Source: Deltaproteobacteria bacterium | GTDB taxonomy: Bacteria > Myxococcota_A > UBA796 > GCA-2862545 | Assembly: GCA_006226595.1 (NCBI GenBank) | Contig: SBGP01000016.1 | Span: 1 to 61,339 of the forward strand | Length of the DNA: 61,339 nt | Direction of reading: 5' to 3' | Shown: positions 33,816-40,825 of the stretch, one piece after another | Layout of the letters: each line of letters starts with the position of its first letter | Position numbering within the stretch: the first letter of the stretch is position 1 | Program-made: the position numbers and the translations under genes | The notes under the pieces: model-generated | Seen by the model: only the letters and a program-made list of their open reading frames with translations | Told to the model about the DNA's origin: nothing | Database searches by the model: none

Positions 33816-33879
33816 TTCATGGATTTCAAAACCAAAAAAGTCCAAATACCCTTGAAATCATGAAACCCACTGCTATACT
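33816..33879 (+). promoter_or_regulatory. Strong extended -10 promoter with overlapping inverted repeat
   Basis: TTGAAA (33852-33857), 16-base spacer, TATACT (33874-33879) preceded by TGC, an extended -10. It is the best consensus promoter in the window. TTCATGGATTTCAA (33816-33829) and TTGAAATCATGAA (33852-33864) form an inverted repeat with one inserted base; the second arm covers the -35, as an operator would. Confidence 0.7.
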
Positions 33880-33903
33880 TCCAGTACACCGAGTGGTGAG
33901 GTG

Positions 33904-34101
33904 ATGGAAGAAATCGCACGGTACAGCACGACGCTCTCCCCGACGGCTCGTCCGTCGAGGCGCCCCAGGCCTCTGGGGGTGAGCCAGATCGCCCTGGAAG
34001 CGCCAAATGTGCGCGTGCAGGCCAGCGAGTTCTGCCTTCAGTCAAATCGCCCCGGGTTCGTGACATCACCCCTGTCCATCGCGAACGTACCGCGAGGATA
34101 G
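33904..34101 (+). CDS. Doubtful small open reading frame downstream of the strong promoter
   Basis: A 65-codon frame starting 18 bases after the predicted transcription start. GAGG lies only two bases before the ATG, and a GTG precedes it in frame. Codons use far more A and T at third positions than neighbouring genes. The peptide (begins MEEIARYSTTL, ends IANVPRG) resembles nothing I know. The transcript may instead act as a non-coding RNA. Confidence 0.25.
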   Translation: MEEIARYSTTLSPTARPSRRPRPLGVSQIALEAPNVRVQASEFCLQSNRPGFVTSPLSIANVPRG

Positions 34102-34160
34102 GGACGAGTTCCCTACGCAGCAACCTCCAAGAATCCGTCCTCGTAGACGTCTCGAACCCG

Positions 34161-34199
34161 GGGCTCCTCACTGAACGTGAGGGGCCCTTGCTGCTTTTT
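34161..34199 (+). terminator. Terminator-like hairpin at the end of the small transcript
   Basis: GGGCTCCTCAC and GTGAGGGGCCC pair over 11 positions with one wobble around a 5-base loop; TTTTT follows seven bases later. It overlaps the stop of the minus-strand nuclease gene. Confidence 0.55.
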
Positions 34200-35838
34200 G
34201 GATCTTCCACACCTCGACCGCCGCACCCGCGTCGGCCAGTCGGTGATGCCACACCCGCTGCTCGTCCCGCAGCGTATCCCCCGGCCCCTTGACCTCGACC
34301 AGGGTGACGCCGTCCGCCAGCTTGGAGGGATGCAGGTCCGCGAGCCGCACCGCGGGCCCCGGGAGCACGACGAGATCGGGCAGACCCGCTGCCGCACCCA
34401 GTCCTCGATCGAGGAGTACGTCGAGCACTGCGACGAGGGCGGACGGCTCGATACCCTTGGCCAGCGCGACGAGCTGCTCGGGACTGCCTACTTCCCAATG
34501 CCCCCCGCGCAGACGGGTCCCCCACCACCGCTCGCTGGCGGCCGCGACCCGAGCCCCGGCCTCGCCGGCCGCCACCGCATCGAGCACCGCGTCGACAGCG
34601 TCGCGCCGCCGAGAGCGAAACGCGGGTGTTCCAAGGTCCAGCGGCCCCGAGAGGAAAGGCACCGGGAGCTGACCGTGCACCGGCAGGAAGTAGACCTCGG
34701 CGAACAGCAGCGCGAACAGCGCGCGCCACACGGCCCCCTCCCCATGCAGGGCTCGCCGACCCGCAGCCTCGAGCCGCTGGATGACCGCCGCCTCGACCGT
34801 GCGCCCTTCCCAGAGGGGGCGAGCCCCCTCCCCCGGTGTCGACACCAGCCCCAGTGAGCGCTCACTCGCGGCATGGAGTGGACGCGAGGGTGCCCACGAC
34901 CCGCGCAGGCTCCGTGCGAGCCGACGGCCGGCGCGGTCGATGGCCACCCGGTCCGCGAGCCGCGCATGGCGGCGACCGGCATCGAGCACGGCGAGGGCCT
35001 CGGACGGGCGGTCCTGGAGCTCGACCACCCGGGCGAGGCGAACGGCCAGGCGCCCGGGTGCCAACAGCGGCTCCAAGCGACGGTAGAGCGCCTCGGCCTC
35101 GGCGAGCGCCCCCTGACGTTCCGTGTCCCGCGCAAGCTCGAGCACTGCGCGTGTCAGCCTACGGCGAGGATCGAGCCGGCCCGGCGGCCACACGCGCCCG
35201 GGGTCCTCGAGCACGTCCAGCGCCTGCACCGCGGTGAGCGGCCCCTCGAGCACCGCCTCCCACGCGAGCAGATCCCGCCGGGTGGGGAGCACGGCCGCGC
35301 CGCGCGTGCGCGCGTACTCGGGCCACCGGACGACCCCGATGCGCTCGCGCACGCCCTGGCTGCGGTCCGGCTCGAGCCGACCGAGGGCAAAGCGCATCAC
35401 CCGCCGAAGCAGGGCCACGTGACGCAGCGACACCACGTCCCGCTCGCGCCCGACCCGCCGTCCCGCCACGCGCTCCTCGAGGACCGCGCGCTTGCCGGAG
35501 ACTCTCAGCCGATGCGCACGGCACGCGTCCTTGAGCTCCTCGACGGTGAGTGCCTCGAGGCGACGTGGCCACGGCACGAAGCGAGTGAGCAGGCCACACT
35601 CGACCAGCTCGTCCACCGCGTCGACTGCGGGGCGCCCGTCGGGCAGCTCGAGGCGATCGACAGCCCAGGGTCGTGGCCGCCGCGCGGATAGGCGCGCGTA
35701 CAACCGCGCCGCGTCTCCATCGAGCGCCAGCATGCGCCGAAGCACGAGCTGTTCCCCAGCGGTGAGCAGGGCGCCGCCCCGGGTCAGTCCGAGCGAGAGC
35801 AGCTGCCTGAGATCGGCGACGGCGAGGTCGTCGCTCAC
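34168..35838 (-). CDS. fan1: FAN1-like VRR-NUC structure-specific nuclease
   Basis: A 556-residue protein close to the length of bacterial FAN1 homologs. In order: an N-terminal helical region, a SAP-like DNA-binding segment near residue 95 (LTVEELKDACRAHRLRVSGKRAVLEERV is split here for length), TPR-type helices in the middle, and a C-terminal VRR-NUC nuclease of PD-(D/E)XK type with Asp488 in GLPDLVVL and Glu515/Lys517 in LVEVKGPGD. The conserved LHGEGAVWRALFALLFAEVYF region precedes it in FAN1 style. It would cut branched DNA during crosslink repair. GTG start overlaps the EcsC stop (GTGA). A glycosylase gene nearby supports a repair context. Confidence 0.85.
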   Translation of the reverse strand: MSDDLAVADLRQLLSLGLTRGGALLTAGEQLVLRRMLALDGDAARLYARLSARRPRPWAVDRLELPDGRPAVDAVDELVECGLLTRFVPWPRRLEALTVEELKDACRAHRLRVSGKRAVLEERVAGRRVGRERDVVSLRHVALLRRVMRFALGRLEPDRSQGVRERIGVVRWPEYARTRGAAVLPTRRDLLAWEAVLEGPLTAVQALDVLEDPGRVWPPGRLDPRRRLTRAVLELARDTERQGALAEAEALYRRLEPLLAPGRLAVRLARVVELQDRPSEALAVLDAGRRHARLADRVAIDRAGRRLARSLRGSWAPSRPLHAASERSLGLVSTPGEGARPLWEGRTVEAAVIQRLEAAGRRALHGEGAVWRALFALLFAEVYFLPVHGQLPVPFLSGPLDLGTPAFRSRRRDAVDAVLDAVAAGEAGARVAAASERWWGTRLRGGHWEVGSPEQLVALAKGIEPSALVAVLDVLLDRGLGAAAGLPDLVVLPGPAVRLADLHPSKLADGVTLVEVKGPGDTLRDEQRVWHHRLADAGAAVEVWKIQKAARAPHVQ

Positions 35839-36542
35839 GCCACCTCGATCGCGTCCTCGACGTCGCCGCCCACGGCCGGAGCCTCGGCCAGGCGGCGGAG
35901 CACCACCAGCATCCGGCGTCCGATCTCGTCCATGCGGTCACGCGCCGCGAACGCGGACCAGCCGCTGAACACGACCGGCACGAGGCGGGTGATGCGCCGA
36001 CCGACGAGCAGCGCACTCTGCTTGGCGACGGCAGTCGCGAGCGAGCCTCCGGCGCTCTGAACATCCGAGTCGACATTCTCTACGAGCAGGCTCGGCAGGT
36101 CCCGCACCCGCACGCCGACCGTCCCGCGCTCTGGCAGGTTCACGTCGAAGCCGGCGGCGAGGGCCTGGAACACGGCCATCTCTCCGCGATCGCTGTCGGG
36201 GTCGAAGCCGTAGATCACCGCCAAGCGCTGAGCCAGGCGCAGCCCCGCAACGCCGGTGGCCGCGACCTCGGGAGGAACGGACAGCGCACCCGCGAGGGAC
36301 GCCATGCCGCCGAAGGCACCGACCCGCACGCGGCTCTGGCGAATGACGTGCAGCGCCGTGTGCTCGACCTCGGCCAGCGAAGGCCGCTCGGCGGCCTCCG
36401 GGTCCAGGAACGGCCGGCCGCTCTGGCGCAGCTGCACCCGCGTGCTCTCGGCATCCACGGAAACCGAGGCGACGAGCTGCCCGATCAGACGCTGATCAGC
36501 GCGATCGACCAGGTCCGAGAAGATGTCGCGAAGAGAAGCCAC
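35835..36542 (-). CDS. EcsC family protein
   Basis: A 235-residue protein. The EcsC-type core is visible in RVGAFGGMASLAGALSVPP, VAGLRLAQRLAVIYGFDPDSD and the following helices, with a second amphipathic region near VGRRITRLVPVVFSGWSAF. The family is widespread and poorly understood, linked in some Bacillus species to membrane transport and secretion. It is coupled by overlap to the FAN1-like gene. Confidence 0.75.
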   Translation of the reverse strand: MASLRDIFSDLVDRADQRLIGQLVASVSVDAESTRVQLRQSGRPFLDPEAAERPSLAEVEHTALHVIRQSRVRVGAFGGMASLAGALSVPPEVAATGVAGLRLAQRLAVIYGFDPDSDRGEMAVFQALAAGFDVNLPERGTVGVRVRDLPSLLVENVDSDVQSAGGSLATAVAKQSALLVGRRITRLVPVVFSGWSAFAARDRMDEIGRRMLVVLRRLAEAPAVGGDVEDAIEVA

Positions 36543-36609
36543 GTCCCCATGTACGCCGCCATGTCCGTCTCGGCACGCCGCAGTTCATCGGGTCCGATGC
36601 CCGTAGCGG

Positions 36610-37278
36610 TCACCCGTCGATGGAGCAGGCGAGAATGCGGGAGATCGCGCCGTACGAGCGACCCGACTCGGCGCGCCATGCGCGGAAAGCATCCTGTACG
36701 GCGGCGAGATCGCGCTTCGACGTCGGCTTCTTGCTGACGATGCCCTCGGCGACGAGCCGAGCGACCACGTCGTTCGAGAGGATGAACGTGTCCTTGCCGA
36801 GAAAGCGCAGCATCATCGGTCCCGTAGCGCCGCCGAGACGAGAGCCGCCCTTCGCGAGCGCGTCCCACAGGCCGATCACGTCGTCGTCCGGCCACTCGCC
36901 AATCCACCGGCCGAACCCGCCGTGCGCCTCGGAGACGTCCTGGACGAAGCGGGCGTTCTCGACCGTCGCCGCGATCTTCGGTCCGTTGCGGATGATGCGC
37001 GTGTCCTGCTTGAGGCGACCGATGTCGTCGGCGGTGTAGCCCGCGACCGTCGGCACGTGGAAGCCTTCGAAGGCCTCCTCGAAGCCGGGCCACTTGGCCT
37101 CGACCACGCTCCACACGAAGCCCGCCGAGAAGATGCGCTGGGCCATCTGGGCCAGCCACCGGTCGTCGCCGAGTGCCGCGAGCTCCGCGGGAGTGCGCAC
37201 CTCGACCTCGACTCTCGGCTCGAGGGCATCACCGTGGCGCTCGTAGGCGGTCTCGTAGATCTCGGCGAGGGTCTGCAT
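36610..37278 (-). CDS. tag: DNA-3-methyladenine glycosylase I-like protein
   Basis: A 222-residue protein with the Tag core: IFSAGFVWSVVEAKWPGFEEAFEGFH (split here by length), VAGYTADDIGRLKQDTRIIRN, KIAATVENARFV and a C-terminal helix pair. Tag removes 3-methyladenine from DNA. The zinc-binding His/Cys residues of E. coli Tag are not evident, so this is a divergent subgroup. I chose the ATG that overlaps the upstream TGA (TGATG); an ATG at 37293 is the alternative. Same operon as the EcsC and FAN1-like genes. Confidence 0.82.
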   Translation of the reverse strand: MQTLAEIYETAYERHGDALEPRVEVEVRTPAELAALGDDRWLAQMAQRIFSAGFVWSVVEAKWPGFEEAFEGFHVPTVAGYTADDIGRLKQDTRIIRNGPKIAATVENARFVQDVSEAHGGFGRWIGEWPDDDVIGLWDALAKGGSRLGGATGPMMLRFLGKDTFILSNDVVARLVAEGIVSKKPTSKRDLAAVQDAFRAWRAESGRSYGAISRILACSIDG

Positions 37279-38102
37279 CAGCTCGGGTCCCATGGAATCG
37301 CGAAGGCCGCCGGATCGACGGTCCGCTGGTTCTTCGGCAGCGCGTCGATGCGCGCCCGCTCGTCCGCCGACAGCGCGATGTCGAGCGCTGCGAAGTTCTC
37401 GGCGATGCGCTCAGCATTCCGCGACTTGGGAATCGCCGCGACCCCTTCCTGGCCGACGAGCCACGCGAGCGCGATCTGCGCCGGCGTCGCACCGTGGGCC
37501 TCTCCGATCTCGGCGAGCACCGACTGGTCCGCGAGCCGTCCCTGGGCGAGCGGGCAATACGCGGTCACCGCGATGCCGTGCTCCGCGGCGACCTCGAGCA
37601 CCGCCTGCTGCCCGAGAAGGCAGTGGTACTCGACCTGGTTCGTCGTGATTGGCGCACGAGCCGCCGCGGCCGCGAGCATTGCGCTCGGGTAGTTGCTGAC
37701 CCCGATGTAGCGGGCCTTTCCGGCCTGCTGCACCTCGACCAGCGCGTCGAGGGCGGCCTCCATGGGAAACCGCGCATTCGGCCAGTGGAGCAGGAGCAGG
37801 TCCACGTAGTCGGAGCCGATCCGAGCCAGGCTCTCGTCGGTGGTGCGGAGAATGCCATCCCGGTCGAGGTGGTCGCGCCACACCTTGGTGGTGAGGAACA
37901 CCTGGTCCCGAGGCACGTCGCTCTGCGCGATGGCCTGGCCGCACTCGGTCTCGTTCCCATACAGCTGCGCCGTGTCGATGTGCCGATAGCCGACATCGAG
38001 CGCCTCGCGGACGCCCCGGTAGGCCTCGGGCCCGGACAGTCGCCAGGTGCCGTAGCCAAGGGCGGGAATCGCGGCGCCGGTCGCCGTGGTCACGTGCTTC
38101 AT
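37278..38102 (-). CDS. Aldo/keto reductase
   Basis: A 274-residue NADPH-dependent oxidoreductase of the AKR superfamily, similar to 2,5-diketo-gluconate/methylglyoxal reductases. The ATG at 38102 has GGGGGAGG upstream. The catalytic tetrad is Asp43, Tyr48 (HIDTAQLYGNE), Lys73 (TTKVW) and His106 (LLLLHWPN). The 2'-phosphate-binding IPKSRN motif near the C-terminus is present. It heads a minus-strand run that includes DNA repair genes and is divergent from the sulfur operon. Confidence 0.93.
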   Translation of the reverse strand: MKHVTTATGAAIPALGYGTWRLSGPEAYRGVREALDVGYRHIDTAQLYGNETECGQAIAQSDVPRDQVFLTTKVWRDHLDRDGILRTTDESLARIGSDYVDLLLLHWPNARFPMEAALDALVEVQQAGKARYIGVSNYPSAMLAAAAARAPITTNQVEYHCLLGQQAVLEVAAEHGIAVTAYCPLAQGRLADQSVLAEIGEAHGATPAQIALAWLVGQEGVAAIPKSRNAERIAENFAALDIALSADERARIDALPKNQRTVDPAAFAIPWDPS

Positions 38103-38218
38103 CGAGCCTCCCCCTCGCCGGTAACGCAACGACGAGCCCGAGCAGACAACTCAATGTTGCTCGGTCCGAGCCGTCACGCGGCGCGCGCCGAAGCTACCCT
38201 CTGATCAGGAGAAATGCT

Positions 38219-38299
38219 CTGACCCTTCGCCGCCTGGACCTGCACGCTCTCGCGCTCTGTTGCGCCTGCTGCTGCTGTGTCCACGCCGGGTGTCGCTGA
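38219..38299 (+). CDS. Putative cysteine-run leader peptide of the sulfur operon
   Basis: A 26-codon frame reading L-TLRRLDLHALALCCACCCC-VHAGCR and a stop, with seven Cys codons (six of them within codons 14-20). There is no ATG, GTG or TTG in frame; a CTG at 38219 is seven bases from AGGAG (38207-38211). An ATG at 38214 is one base out of frame (ATG CTC TGA): one extra C there, a -1 slip, or CTG initiation would give the peptide. The LT-RR-DL start and Cys run resemble the leader peptides known upstream of sulfur genes in actinobacteria. Its end overlaps the first arm of the hairpins at 38285-38349. Confidence 0.55.
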   Translation: MTLRRLDLHALALCCACCCCVHAGCR

Positions 38300-38373
38300 G
38301 CTTTCTCCGCAGCAGCACACCCGGCCTCGCGCCGGGATGGTGCGAGGCCCCGGTGACACTCGGAGGCCCTGTG
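38285..38373 (+). promoter_or_regulatory. Attenuator-like alternative hairpins before the sulfur operon
   Basis: Stem 1: GCCGGGTGT (38285-38293) with ACACCCGGC (38317-38325), extended inside by GCTG/CAGC. Alternative: CCCGGC (38320-38325) with GCCGGG (38331-38336). Stem 2: GGCCTCGC (38323-38330) with GCGAGGCC (38342-38349). GGCCTC can also pair with GAGGCC (38363-38368), which contains the ribosome site of the next gene. These pairings exclude one another, as in leader-peptide attenuators. Confidence 0.6.
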
Positions 38374-38781
38374 AATCTGTACGAACCCCTCGCTGGCGGC
38401 GCCCTCATCGGGCTTGCAGCCTCCCTTCTCTGGGTGGTGAGCGGACGCATCGCCGGCATCAGCGGCATCGTCGGCCAGCTGCTCGCGCGTGACGCGGACG
38501 GTCGCCGATGGCGGTGGTCCTTCCTGGGAGGACTCGCGCTCGGCGGCGCCCTCCTCGGCTGGCTCGACCCGAGCCGGGTCGCTCCCCTGCCCGACACCGA
38601 CCTCGCCACCGTGCTCGTGGCAGGCGTCCTCGTCGGTGTCGGCACGCGTCTCGCCAACGGGTGCACCAGCGGCCACGGCGTGTGCGGCATCCCCCGAGGC
38701 TCCACGCGAAGCGGCGTCTCCACCGGCCTGTACATCGGCGTCGGCATGCTCGTCACCGCATGGCTCGGAGGTGCGCGATGA
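38371..38781 (+). CDS. pmpA: YeeE/YedE sulfur-transport protein, first half
   Basis: A 136-residue membrane protein starting at GTG 38371, with CGGAGG five bases upstream. Four hydrophobic segments and the family motif GTRLANGCTSGHGVCGI are visible; the conserved cysteines in this family handle sulfur (thiosulfate or sulfane sulfur) during import. Here the transporter is split into two ~140-residue halves, a known arrangement. Its stop overlaps the start of the second half (ATGA). Confidence 0.9.
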   Translation: MNLYEPLAGGALIGLAASLLWVVSGRIAGISGIVGQLLARDADGRRWRWSFLGGLALGGALLGWLDPSRVAPLPDTDLATVLVAGVLVGVGTRLANGCTSGHGVCGIPRGSTRSGVSTGLYIGVGMLVTAWLGGAR

Positions 38782-39230
38782 TCCGCGAGGTCCTCGCTCC
38801 CTTCGTCGCGGGCCTGCTCTTCGCACTCGGGCTCGGACTGTCGCAGATGACGCGACCCGAGGTCGTGCGCAGCTTTCTCGCCTTCGAAGATCCGTCGCTG
38901 GCGCTGGTCATGCTCGGCGCCATCGCCGTGCACCTCGGACCGACCTGGTGGGGGCTGCGCCGGGGGCGCGCGCTCACCGACCGCCTGCACCTGCCGACCG
39001 CGACGCGCCTCGACGGACGGCTCATCCTGGGTTCCGTGCTCTTCGGCGCCGGCTGGGGACTGGCTGCGTACTGCCCCGGTCCCGCCCTCGTCGCGACCTT
39101 CGCCGGCAGCGGCCAGGGCGCGGTCCTCGTGCTCGGCCTCCTGCTCGGCATGGGGGCCGTGAACGCTTGGGATGCCATGAGCACCTCGGACCACCTGCCC
39201 GCGCAGGATCTGGCGGCGAATCCGGAGTAG
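38778..39230 (+). CDS. pmpB: YeeE/YedE sulfur-transport protein, second half
   Basis: A 150-residue membrane protein with four hydrophobic helices. The motif FGAGWGLAAYCPGPALV matches the second conserved cysteine loop of YeeE/YedE transporters. Together with the preceding gene it makes a full sulfur-importing channel. The soluble C-terminus (STSDHLPAQDLAANPE) is short. The thioesterase gene begins on the next base after its stop. Confidence 0.9.
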   Translation: MIREVLAPFVAGLLFALGLGLSQMTRPEVVRSFLAFEDPSLALVMLGAIAVHLGPTWWGLRRGRALTDRLHLPTATRLDGRLILGSVLFGAGWGLAAYCPGPALVATFAGSGQGAVLVLGLLLGMGAVNAWDAMSTSDHLPAQDLAANPE

Positions 39231-39698
39231 ATGCCTGCCATGGCACACACCCACTCCCTGACCGTGCGCTTCGGCGACTGCGACCCGGCCGGCATCGCGT
39301 ATTTTCCTCGCATCTACGACTGGTTTCACCAGGCCATGGAGACGTGGTTCGCAGCCCACCTCGGCGAGCGCTACTCGGTGGTGATCCGCGAGTGGAAGCT
39401 CGGCTTCCCCGCGCTGAAGAGCGAGGCCCGCTTCCACGCGCCCTGCGCCCTCGGCGACGAACTCGACGTCGTGCTGAGCCTGCCGCGGCTGGGCAATCGG
39501 AGCATGGACCTCGCGTATCGGGTCGTCGGCCGTGACGGCGTGCTCCGCGCCACCGGGCAGACCACGGTCGTCATCGTGCGCATCGACCCCGGCGATGCCG
39601 AGCACATGCGCCCCACCGATCCGCCGGCGGCGCTGCGAGCAGCGCTGGAGGCGTTTGCCACCAACTCCTCACCTCACACCACCCCGGCGGAAGGGTAG
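39231..39698 (+). CDS. Hotdog-fold acyl-CoA thioesterase (4-hydroxybenzoyl-CoA type)
   Basis: A 155-residue protein. Near the N-terminus VRFGDCDPAGIAYFPRIYDWFH holds the catalytic Asp of the YbgC/4HBT thioesterase family, followed by a hotdog helix and strands (GDELDVVLSLPRLG, QTTVVIVRID). It hydrolyses acyl- or aryl-CoA thioesters. A second ATG at 39240 is a possible start. It lies in the sulfur operon between transporter and lipoprotein genes. Confidence 0.9.
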   Translation: MPAMAHTHSLTVRFGDCDPAGIAYFPRIYDWFHQAMETWFAAHLGERYSVVIREWKLGFPALKSEARFHAPCALGDELDVVLSLPRLGNRSMDLAYRVVGRDGVLRATGQTTVVIVRIDPGDAEHMRPTDPPAALRAALEAFATNSSPHTTPAEG

Positions 39699-39701
39699 AT
39701 T
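39673..39701 (+). promoter_or_regulatory. Candidate leaderless promoter for the lipoprotein gene at 39708
   Basis: CTCACA and TAGATT are 17 bases apart, and TAGATT lies six bases before the ATG. The string GGGTAGATTCGCGCCATG is nearly identical to the one before the gene at 57313. Confidence 0.35.
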
Positions 39702-39707
39702 CGCGCC

Positions 39708-40193
39708 ATGCGAACGCTCCTCCCTGCCCTGCTGTTCTTCGTCGCCTGCGGTCCGCCGACCGACGAGCGCGCCCTCCGCGTGCTCGAAGAGGGCCTCACC
39801 GTCGTCCCTCCCGAGGACGAGTGCCTGATCGACCCGGCGGTCATGTGCTGTGACGACTTGATCGTCACCCGCATCGAGGATGCGCCACAGCACTTCGACC
39901 TCTCAGAGAACGATCTCGGAGGCCTCGGTCGCACCGAGGAGGTGAACTTCGCCGAAGAGACGCTCGTCGTGGCGTACACCTCGTCCTGCCCCGGCTCGAA
40001 CGCGAGCCTGCGGACCATCGACCTGCGCATCGTCGACGACACCGTGGCCATCCTCACCTATGACATCGTGACCGACGAGGGCGATGGCACCGAGGATGCG
40101 GTCCGGCCCTACAGCGTGGTCACCATCGCCCGGCCCCCCGCCGAGATCACCGAGCTCCGCTACGAGATCGTGCTGCCCTCGGAGGAAGGATGA
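39708..40193 (+). CDS. Lipoprotein of unknown function
   Basis: A 161-residue protein with lipobox LLFFVACG. The mature part is acidic, with a vicinal cysteine pair and two others (DECLIDPAVMCCDDL, SSCPGS), and predicted beta strands toward the end (DLRIVDDTVAILTYDIV). No family recognised. Its TGA overlaps the start of the methyltransferase (ATGA), tying it to the sulfur operon. Confidence 0.7.
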   Translation: MRTLLPALLFFVACGPPTDERALRVLEEGLTVVPPEDECLIDPAVMCCDDLIVTRIEDAPQHFDLSENDLGGLGRTEEVNFAEETLVVAYTSSCPGSNASLRTIDLRIVDDTVAILTYDIVTDEGDGTEDAVRPYSVVTIARPPAEITELRYEIVLPSEEG

Positions 40194-40825
40194 AGTCGGA
40201 GTTCTGGCTCGAGCGCTGGGAGCTCGGTCAGACGGGCTGGCACAACGACTCGGTGCATCCGGGGCTGCAGGAGCACTGCGAGCGCTTCGGGACCGCCTCG
40301 CGGGTGCTCGTGCCCCTGTGCGGCGCGAGCCTCGACGTTCGCTGGCTGACCGAGCTGCCCTGCGTCGACTCGGTGGTCGGCGTCGAGCTCTCGGCGATCG
40401 CCATCGAGCGCCTGTTCGCCGATGCCGGGCTGAACCCCGAGCGTGAGCAACACGGCGCGTTCGTGCTGTGGAAGGCCGGACCGATCTCGATCGTACAGGG
40501 CGACTTCTTCGCCGCGCCGCCGGCTCTGGTGGGGCCCGTCGACGCGGTCTGGGACCGCGCGGCGATGATTGCCATCGACCCCGAGCGACGGGACGAGTAC
40601 GCGGCGAAGCTCAAGGAGCTCGCCCCCGGTGGACACCTGCTCCTCAACGCGCTGGTCTACGACCAGTCCGTGAATGACGGCCCCCCGTGGGCGCTGTCCG
40701 CAGAAGAGGTGGTCGAGCGCTTCGGCCCCGCCGAGACCCTGTCGTCGAAGGACGCGCTGGACGACCGCTGGCGCGAGCGTGGTCACGCGTGGGTTCGCAC
40801 CGAGCTGCACTACCTGACGCTGTGA
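40190..40825 (+). CDS. tpm: Thiopurine S-methyltransferase family protein
   Basis: A 211-residue SAM-dependent methyltransferase. N-terminal FWLERWELGQTGWHNDSVHP and VLVPLCGASLDVRWL are family hallmarks; VVGVELSAIAIERLF binds SAM. Bacterial TPMT proteins methylate sulfur, selenium or tellurium compounds. Its place in an operon with sulfur transport and a molybdoenzyme fits a role in inorganic or organic sulfur handling. It overlaps both neighbours by four bases. Confidence 0.92.
   Translation: MKSEFWLERWELGQTGWHNDSVHPGLQEHCERFGTASRVLVPLCGASLDVRWLTELPCVDSVVGVELSAIAIERLFADAGLNPEREQHGAFVLWKAGPISIVQGDFFAAPPALVGPVDAVWDRAAMIAIDPERRDEYAAKLKELAPGGHLLLNALVYDQSVNDGPPWALSAEEVVERFGPAETLSSKDALDDRWRERGHAWVRTELHYLTL

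Larger units (their letters stand above)
33886..34199 (+). ncRNA. Possible small transcript with two hairpins
   Basis: Bounded by the strong promoter (start near 33886) and the T5 after the hairpin at 34161-34187. It also contains a perfect TAGGGA/TCCCTA hairpin at 34099-34115. Its 3' end overlaps the end of the FAN1-like gene in antisense. Confidence 0.35.

Noticed and set aside
34141-34170. A tRNA T-arm-like string (GGTTCGAGAC, minus strand)
   Set aside because: No matching acceptor, D or anticodon arms can be folded around it.
34113-34397. An alternative reading frame at the end of the FAN1-like gene as evidence of a frameshift
   Set aside because: The in-frame C-terminus already completes the VRR-NUC domain; the other frame ends in an unremarkable tail.
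38214-38222. A two-codon ATG CTC TGA frame as the whole leader
   Set aside because: It ignores the striking Cys-run frame that starts three bases before its stop; I keep it as a possible frameshift or sequence-error start.
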